This document shows positions 58,631-64,000 of a stretch of 64,000 nucleotides of DNA, one piece after another (position 1 is the first letter of the stretch; each line of letters opens with the position of its first letter). The translations under genes and the position numbers were made by a program. The stretch spans positions 346,736 to 410,735 of the forward strand of contig CAVSDF010000006.1 of assembly GCA_963726715.1 (NCBI GenBank). The letters are read 5' to 3'. This DNA is from CAVSDF01 sp963726715. Its GTDB lineage: Bacteria; Bacteroidota; Rhodothermia; Rhodothermales; BA12. Below the pieces are notes generated by a model. That model searched no databases and was not told the origin of the DNA. It worked only from the letters and a program-made list of their open reading frames with translations.

Positions 58631-59305
58631 CAGGGAGCTCGCGAGCCGGGGCGCCACCGTCACCATCGCCGACGTCGATGACGTCGCGGCCAAGGCGCTC
58701 GCCGACGAGATCGACGGGAAGCCTTGGGCGGTGGACCTTCTCGACGTCGGAGCCCTCGAGGACCTGACGCTCGAGATGGACATCCTGGTGAACAATGCTG
58801 GGCGTGCAGACGATCGCTCCGATCACCGAGTTCGAACCGGCCCGCTTCCGTTCGATGCTCGCGCTGATGGTCGAGGCGCCGTTCCTGTTGATCCGCGCTG
58901 CCCTGCCGCACATGTACGCCGGGGATTCGGCCGGGTCGTGAACATCTCGTCGGTGCACGGCCTGCGCGCGTCGGAGTTCAAGGTCGCCTACGTCACCGCC
59001 AAGCACGCGCTGGAGGGCCTGTCGAAGGTGACCGCGCTCGAGGGTGGGCCGCACGGGGTGACGAGCAACTGCGTCAACCCCGGCTACGTGCGAACCCCGT
59101 TGGTGACAAGCAGATCGCCGATCAGGCCCGGACGCACGGCATCGCCGAGCAGGAGGTGCTCGAGCAGATCCTGCTGTCCGAGAGCGCGATCAAGAGGCTG
59201 GTCGAGCCCGAAGAGGTGGCCTCGCTGGTGGGCTTCCTGCGTCGCCGCACGCCGGATGGTGACCGGCGCGTCCTACACGATGGACGGCGGCTGGACGCCC
59301 GCTGA
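58618..59305 (+). CDS. short-chain dehydrogenase, 3-hydroxybutyrate dehydrogenase-like, 5'-truncated and frameshifted
   Basis: SDR-family oxidoreductase with actinobacterial/mycobacterial character. The start codon and the glycine-rich cofactor motif are missing because the gene begins at the junction. Visible are VTIADVDDVAAKALADEIDG, DILVNNAG, NISSVHGLRASEFKVAYVTAKHALEG with catalytic Ser, Tyr and Lys, GVTSNCVNPGYVRTPLV, and GASYTMDGGWT at the end. Parts between about 58,800-58,915 and 59,105-59,255 are in other frames. The true stop is probably the TGA at 59303. It converges on aspB. Confidence 0.75.
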
Positions 59306-60466
59306 CCGGCCAGCCAGGGGCCCATCCGCCGCAGCGCCTCGCTGATGTCGGCGGTGGCGCCCGCGAAGGACAGCCGCACGTAGCCGCCGCCGTGCACGGT
59401 GTCGAAGTCGATTCCCGGTGCGATCGCAACGCCGGTGTCCGCCAACAACTTTGCGCAGAAGTCGAGCGAGTCCGTCGAGTAGTCGGAGATGTCGGCGTAG
59501 ACGTAGAACGCGCCGTCGGCGGGCGCCAGCCGGGGCAGCCCGATCTCCGGGAGCCCGCGCAGCAGCGATCTCGCGGTTGACGGCGTACTGCGTCAACCAG
59601 CGCGTCGGCCTGCGCCGATCGACTCCGGGTCGAACGCGGCGACGGCGGCGAACTGCGGCAGCGTCGGCGGGCAGATCGAGAAGTTTCCGGTCAGGCGGTC
59701 GACCGCACGCGGCGAGGCGCGTGGGCACCAGCAGCCAGCCGAGGCGCCAACCGGTCATCGCGAAGTACTTCGAAAAGCTGTTCACCACAATGGCTTCGCG
59801 CGACGTCTCCCACGCACAGCTGGTCTGCGGGCGCGCCGGGATAGACCAGGCCGTGGTAGATCTCGTCGCTGACCAACTGGACGCCGGCTCGCCTCGCACC
59901 ACGTCGCGATCGCCGCCAGTTCGGCGGGCGGGATGACGGTGCCGGTCGGGTTGGCCGGGCTGGCGAGCACCACGCCCTTGATCGGCGGGTCGATCGCGGC
60001 GAGCATCTCGACGGTCGGCTGGAACGGGTCTCTGGGCCGCAGGGTATCTCGACGACCTCGCAGCCCAACGCCGAGAGGATGTTGCGGTAACACGGGTATC
60101 CGGGGCTCGTCACGCCGACCCGGTCACCCACGTCGAAGCACGCCAGGAACGCGAGCAGGAAGCCGCCGGTGGACCCGGTGGTGACGACGACGTCGTCGGG
60201 GCTGACCGTCACGCCGTATCGGTCGCGTAGGACGCCGCGATCGCCTCGCGCAGCTCTGGAATGCCCAGCGCGACGGTGTATCCCAGATTGTGGTTGGCCA
60301 GCGCGTCGGCGGCCGCCGCGCGGATCGGGGCCGGGGCCTGCGCGCTCGGCTGTCCGGCGGACAGGTTGACCAGATCACCGTGGGTAGCGTTGGCGTTCAG
60401 CGGCGGCCAGCCACACGTCCATCACGTAGAACGGCGGGATCCCGGCCCGCCGCGCGCGATGTTCAC
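59306..60466 (-). CDS. aspB: class I aminotransferase AspB-like, mycobacterial, frameshifted
   Basis: PLP-dependent aminotransferase matching the AspB gene of the mycobacterial steroid cluster (Rv3565 in M. tuberculosis). Segments in successive frames are LVNLSAGQPS, VVTTGSTGGFLLAFLACFDVGDR, SPGYPCYRNILSALGCEVVEIPCGP, ASPANPTGTVIPPAELAAIA, and VNSFSKYFAMTGWRLGWLLVP (PLP lysine). LLADTGVAIAPGIDFDT is near the end. At least four frame changes occur. The GTG start at 60466 is approximate, as is the 3' end (overlapping or abutting the convergent dehydrogenase gene). The substrate is unclear, and a direct role in steroid breakdown is not established. Confidence 0.78.
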
Positions 60467-60501
60467 CCGAGCCAGGCTAGCCGTACCCGCGTCGCGCCAG
60501 G

Positions 60502-61442
60502 TCAGAGCACCTCGGACTCGAGTCGACGCAGGTAGTCCCGCGGCGGTCCGAGCAACTGCGCGCTGCCATGCGCCCGCTTGAAGTACAGCTGGATGTCGTA
60601 CTCCCAGGTGATCGCCACGCCGCCGTGCATCTGGATGGCCTCCGCGGTCACGGCGCTGAACGCCTCGCTGGCCGACACCCTCGCCAGCGCCGCCGAGGTC
60701 GGCGACGGCTCGGCGACCGCGTCGTCGACCACTGCGCGCGCCGACTGCACCAGGACGTAGAGGTCGGCCATCCGGTGCTTGAGCGCCTGGAAGCTGCCGA
60801 TGGGCCTGCCGAACTGAACGCGGTCCTTGGTGTAGGCGACCGTCAGGTCGAGGCACCGGCTGGCGCGCGCCGATCTGCTCGGCCGCCAACAGGATCGCCG
60901 CGGTGTCGGCGAGACCGGGGTCTGGGCCGATCGTCGCCGTGTCGCCGGCTCGAGCCGGCGAGCCTGCGGGTCGGGTCCATCGTGACGACCGGCTCGGCGG
61001 TGAAGTCCGTCCAGCGCTCCAGTCGGCCGTCCCGGCAGGCCAGCACCACGTCGGCGACGTCACCGTTGAGCACGTAGTCGGGATCGAAGACGACGGCGCC
61101 GATCGACGTGCCCTCGGCGAGCTTCTCGAGGGTGTCGGCGTCGGGTTCGTCGGCGGACAGCAGCGCCAACTCGGCCAGCGTCGTGCCGAGCAGCGGCGTC
61201 GGAACCAGACCACGACCCAGTGTCTCGATGACGACGGCGGCGTCGGCCAACTCGCCGCCCGCGCCGCCGAACTCCTCGGGGATGACGAGGGCTGCCGCGC
61301 CGACCTGTTCGCACAGCAGCGTCCACAGGGATTCGTCGTAGCCGCGCTCGGATTCCATTGCCGCGCGGACGGCCTCGGGGGAGGCATGCTTCTCGACGAT
61401 GGCCGCGACGGTGTCGCGCAACATCTCTCGTTCGTCGCTCAA
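60502..61442 (-). CDS. fadE33: acyl-CoA dehydrogenase FadE33-like, frameshifted
   Basis: Short acyl-CoA dehydrogenase subunit of the steroid C/D-ring pathway. In mycobacteria such FadE proteins form heteromeric enzymes with one FAD-site-complete partner. Visible are MLRDTVAAIVEKHASPEAV, VIPEEFGGAGGELADAAVV, LYVLVQSARAVVDD, EAIQMHGGVAITWEYDIQLY, and the end YLRRLESEVL. The frame changes near 60,950 and again about 60,800. The proposed TTG start at 61442 overlaps the proposed fadE32 stop (TTGA). A single open frame across both genes is probably an indel artefact. Confidence 0.75.
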
Positions 61443-62392
61443 CAGTGCCTCCAGGACTCGATGACGGTGCCACGTCGGATCGCCCCACGCCGACCGCAGT
61501 GCCTGCACCCGCAGGAGTAGCAGCGAAAGGTCGTGTTCCTGGGTGAAGCCGATGGCGCCGTGGGTCTGCAGTGACGACCGCGCCGACAGCAGCGCTGCCT
61601 CGGCGGCGGCCGCCTTGGCCGCGCTGACGTCGCGTTCGGTCTCGGGCGATCCGTCGGCGAGCGACAGCGCCGCGCCGTAGACCAGTGGACGGGCCAGTTC
61701 GAGCGCGATGTGCACGTCGGCGAGCTTGTGCTTGATCGCCTGATACGAGCCGATCACCCTGCCGAACTGGCTGCGCTGCTTGGCGTATTCGACCGAACCG
61801 TCCAGCATGGCCTGGCCCGCACCGATCAGTTGCGCGGCGGTGATCAGCGCGCCGAACTCGAAAGCCCTTGCGGTGTCGGCCTTCCGCGCGTCGCCGGAGG
61901 CGGTGACGTCGAAGAGGCGGCGAGCCGGGTCGACGGACTCGTGCGGTGAGCCGGCGACGGCGTCGCGCACCTCGCCATCGGAGGCCAACAGGACCAGGCC
62001 CGCGGCGTCGGCGTCGACCGCACGCGGAACGCGGGGCGGCATCGCGACGGTGACGATCAACTCACCGGAGGCCAGTGCCCCGCTGCGCTCGTCGTGCGCC
62101 AGCAGGATCGGCGCGACGGCGATCGACTCGGCGACGGGACCGGGCACACCCCAGCGGCCCAACCGTTCGGCGGCCACCACCAGGTCGACGGGATGGGCGC
62201 CGATGCCGTCGAACTCCTCGGGCACGGCCAGCGCCGTCACGCCGAGTTCGGCAAGCGTCGCCCACACCTTGCGGCCGGGCCCGGTATCACCCGCGGACCA
62301 GGCGCGGATGGCGGCGGGCACGTCGGCGGCGCCATGGCGCCGTCGATGCTGGCGGCGAAGTCGCGCTGCTGATCGTCGATCTCAAAGTGCAC
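61439..62392 (-). CDS. fadE32: acyl-CoA dehydrogenase FadE32-like, frameshifted
   Basis: Acyl-CoA dehydrogenase subunit with N-terminal HFEIDDQQRDFAASIDG (GTG start at 62392, 10 bases after fadE31). ALAVPEEFDGIGAHPVDLVV, FGALITAAQLIGAGQAMLDG, VEYAKQRSQFGRVIGSYQAIKHKLADVH and QTHGAIGFTQEHDLSLL follow. The frame changes near 62,320 in the N-terminal region. The pathway inference comes from gene order fadD3-fadE31-fadE32-fadE33-aspB, matching Rv3561-Rv3565. Confidence 0.78.
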
Positions 62393-62401
62393 GGCGGAAT
62401 C

Positions 62402-63535
62402 TCATTTCGGCTCCCGAGGCAGGCCCAACAGCCGCTCGGCGATGATGTTGCGCTGAATCTCGTTGGTGCCCGCGTAGATCGGACCACCCAGCGCGAACAG
62501 CAGACCCTCGGTCCAGTGATCTGCCAGTTCGCCGTCGGCGCCGCGCATGTCCAGCGCGGTCTGGTGCAGGGCGACGTCGAGATCGGACCAGAAGACCTTG
62601 GTCACCGACGACTCGGCGCCGAGTTCGCCACCGGCCGCCAACCTGGTGACCGTGCCGAACGTATGCAGCCGGTAGGCCTGGGCCTTGATCCAGGCATCGG
62701 CGACGCGGTCGGCGAAGGCCGGGTCCTTGATCGCGCTTGCCAGCTGCCTGCACCAGCCGCTCGGCGGGCGCGAGGAACCGTGCGGGGCTGCGCAACGACA
62801 TCCCACGCTCGTTGCTCGACGTGCTCATCGCGGCGCGCCAGCCCTCGTTCACCTCACCGATCACGTCCTCGTCGGGAACGAACACGTCGTCGAGGAAGAT
62901 CTCGCCGAAACCGGTTGCGCCGCCGAGCTGGGCGATCGGCCGGACGGTGATGCCGTCGGCCTTGAGGTCGAACATGAAGTACGTCAGGCCCTTGTGGCGT
63001 TGGGCGTCGGGATCGGAGCGGAACAGCCCGAACCCCTCTCGCCGAAGGGGGCTCGCGAGCTCCAGATCTTCTGGCCGTTGAGCTTCCAGCCGCCGTCGGT
63101 CGTGTCGCCGTCGAGCGAAGTGACGCGAGGTCACTGCCGGACTCGGGTTCCGACCATGCCTGAGCCCAGATCTCCTCGCCGCTGGCCATCTTCGGCAGCA
63201 CGCGATCCAGCTGCTCCTTGGTGCCGTGGGCGAACAGCGTGGGGGCGAGCATCGACGTGCCGTTGGCGCTGGCTCGTCCGGTGCGCCCGCGCGGAAGTAC
63301 TCCTCCTCGTAGACGATCCATTGCAGCAGCGTGGCGTCCCGCCCGCCGTACTCCTTCGGCCATGCGATGACCGAGAGGCCGGCGTCGAAGAGGAGTTTGT
63401 CCCAGTGCCGGTGCTGCTCGAAACCCTTTGCGGTGTCGTATGACTCGGTGGGGAAGTGGGACTCGGTTGGCGGCGAGGAAGTCGCGGACCTCGGCCCGGA
63501 ACTCCTCGCTTGTCGTCGTCGAACATAAGATCCAT
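62402..63535 (-). CDS. fadE31: acyl-CoA dehydrogenase FadE31-like, frameshifted
   Basis: Acyl-CoA dehydrogenase of the KstR2-type cholesterol C/D-ring regulon, about 378 residues. Segments are ASANGTSMLAPTLFAHGTKEQLDRVLPK, WAQAWSEPESGSDLASLRSTA (shortened here), LTYFMFDLKADGITVRPIAQL, SSNERGMSLRSPARFLAPAER, GPIYAGTNEIQRNIIAERL and LGLPREPK at the end. At least five frame changes occur. The ATG at 63535 (MDLMFDDD) overlaps the fadD3 stop in a TGATG arrangement, the usual sign of translational coupling. Confidence 0.82.
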
Positions 63536-64000
63536 CAGATCATCTCTCGCAGTAGCGGTTTGACCAACTTTTCCTCCAGGGTTGCGCGGCAGTACCTCGA
63601 GGAACACGACCGATCGCGGCGCCTTGAAGTTCGCCAGATGTTCACGCGTGTAGGCGATCACGGACTCTTGGTCGAGTTGCGCGCCCGGCTTGAGTACGAC
63701 GAATGCCTTGCCGACTTCGCCGAGCCGTTCGTCGGCAACGCCGATCACGGCCGATTCGGCGACGCCGTCGAGGCGGGCGAGCACCTGTTCGATCTCGGCG
63801 GGGTAGACGTTGAATCCGCCGCAGATGTACATGTCCTTAAGACGGTCGGTGATGCTGGAGGTTGCCGTGGTCGTCGAGTTCGCCGACGTCGCCGGTGTGA
63901 AGCCAACCGTCGGAGTCGATCGCCGCGGCGGTGGCTTCGGGGTCGTCGGGATCGCCGAGCATCACGTTCGGTCCGCGCAGCAGCACCTCGCCCGCCTCGT
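63535..64000 (-). CDS. fadD3: acyl-CoA synthetase FadD3-like (HIP-CoA ligase), partial
   Basis: C-terminal part of an adenylate-forming acyl-CoA ligase. In mycobacteria FadD3 activates the HIP propionate left after cholesterol A/B-ring removal. Visible are GDPDDPEATAAAID, DGWLHTGDVGELDDHGN (hinge region), the MYICGGFNVYPAEIE motif, VIGVADERLGEVGKAFVVLKPG and, after a frame change, KLVKPLLREMI at the stop. The frame also changes near 63,850. The N-terminal two thirds lie beyond the window end. Confidence 0.8.

Noticed and set aside
58600..64000. Horizontal transfer of a mycobacterial steroid island into the Rhodothermia genome
   Set aside because: No integrase, tRNA, direct repeat or IS lies at the boundary. 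Both genes are cut at one point, and error density changes there. An assembly chimera explains this more simply, though it needs read data to settle.

Overview
This window is high-GC bacterial DNA that appears to join two unrelated genomes. Positions 1 to about 58,610 look like a member of the Bacteroidota, class Rhodothermia (Rubricoccaceae/Rhodothermaceae type). The evidence is a secreted glycosidase ending in a type IX secretion-like C-terminal domain, menaquinone genes, atpD-atpC standing apart from the rest of the ATP synthase, secreted SusB-type GH97 and S9/S8 peptidases, and many genes preceded by a TA-N-N-TT(T/G) element like the Bacteroidota -7 box. From about 58,610 to 64,000 the DNA is mycobacterial in character: the HIP (steroid C/D ring) catabolism genes fadD3-fadE31-fadE32-fadE33-aspB plus a short-chain dehydrogenase. 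The change cuts both a debranching-enzyme gene and the dehydrogenase gene mid-reading-frame, so an assembly chimera is the simplest reading.

Layout. 0.2-11.9 kb holds accessory and housekeeping genes: a DUF2231 membrane protein, an HD phosphohydrolase, hpt, tilS, a GH57 glucanase and a PPC-serine hydrolase. 11.9-25.8 kb is the information-processing core: tRNA-Thr/Tyr/Gly/Thr, tuf, tRNA-Trp, secE, nusG, rplK, rplA, rplJ, rplL, rpoB, rpoC, followed by a hairpin. 26-36 kb carries an S9 peptidase, rpsU, an LD-carboxypeptidase, a GH113-like lipoprotein, moaC, dtd, an aspartate aminotransferase and truA. 37-44 kb carries GH97, a REP-associated tyrosine transposase (RAYT), a membrane glycosyltransferase, menB and menA. 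44-51.5 kb carries twin DUF6174 lipoproteins, a subtilase, a PF13557-like outer-membrane protein, a KirBac-type channel, DUF1622, and a divergent AraC regulator/NmrA oxidoreductase pair. 51.5-58.6 kb carries atpC, atpD, a phosphoglycerate dehydrogenase and a secreted debranching enzyme cut by the junction.

The most interesting non-genic content is a repeat system. At least eleven short hairpins, most opening with the tetranucleotide GTAG, belong to several stem families. The same stretch encodes one RAYT whose own stop codon lies in a REP head. Many hairpins share a CCACCGCAC-like tail. Intergenic arrays with a period of about seven bases, often as facing G-rich and C-rich arms, form a second repeat class. 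Possible regulatory sites are a LacI-family-like operator before GH57 and a DtxR/MntR-like box before the PF13557-like gene.

Several genes carry apparent frameshifts. The 13 kb tuf-to-rpoC block shows none, and the mycobacterial tail is densely shifted. I read most of these as sequence errors rather than biology. Coordinates in shifted genes give the span of homology, not one uninterrupted frame.
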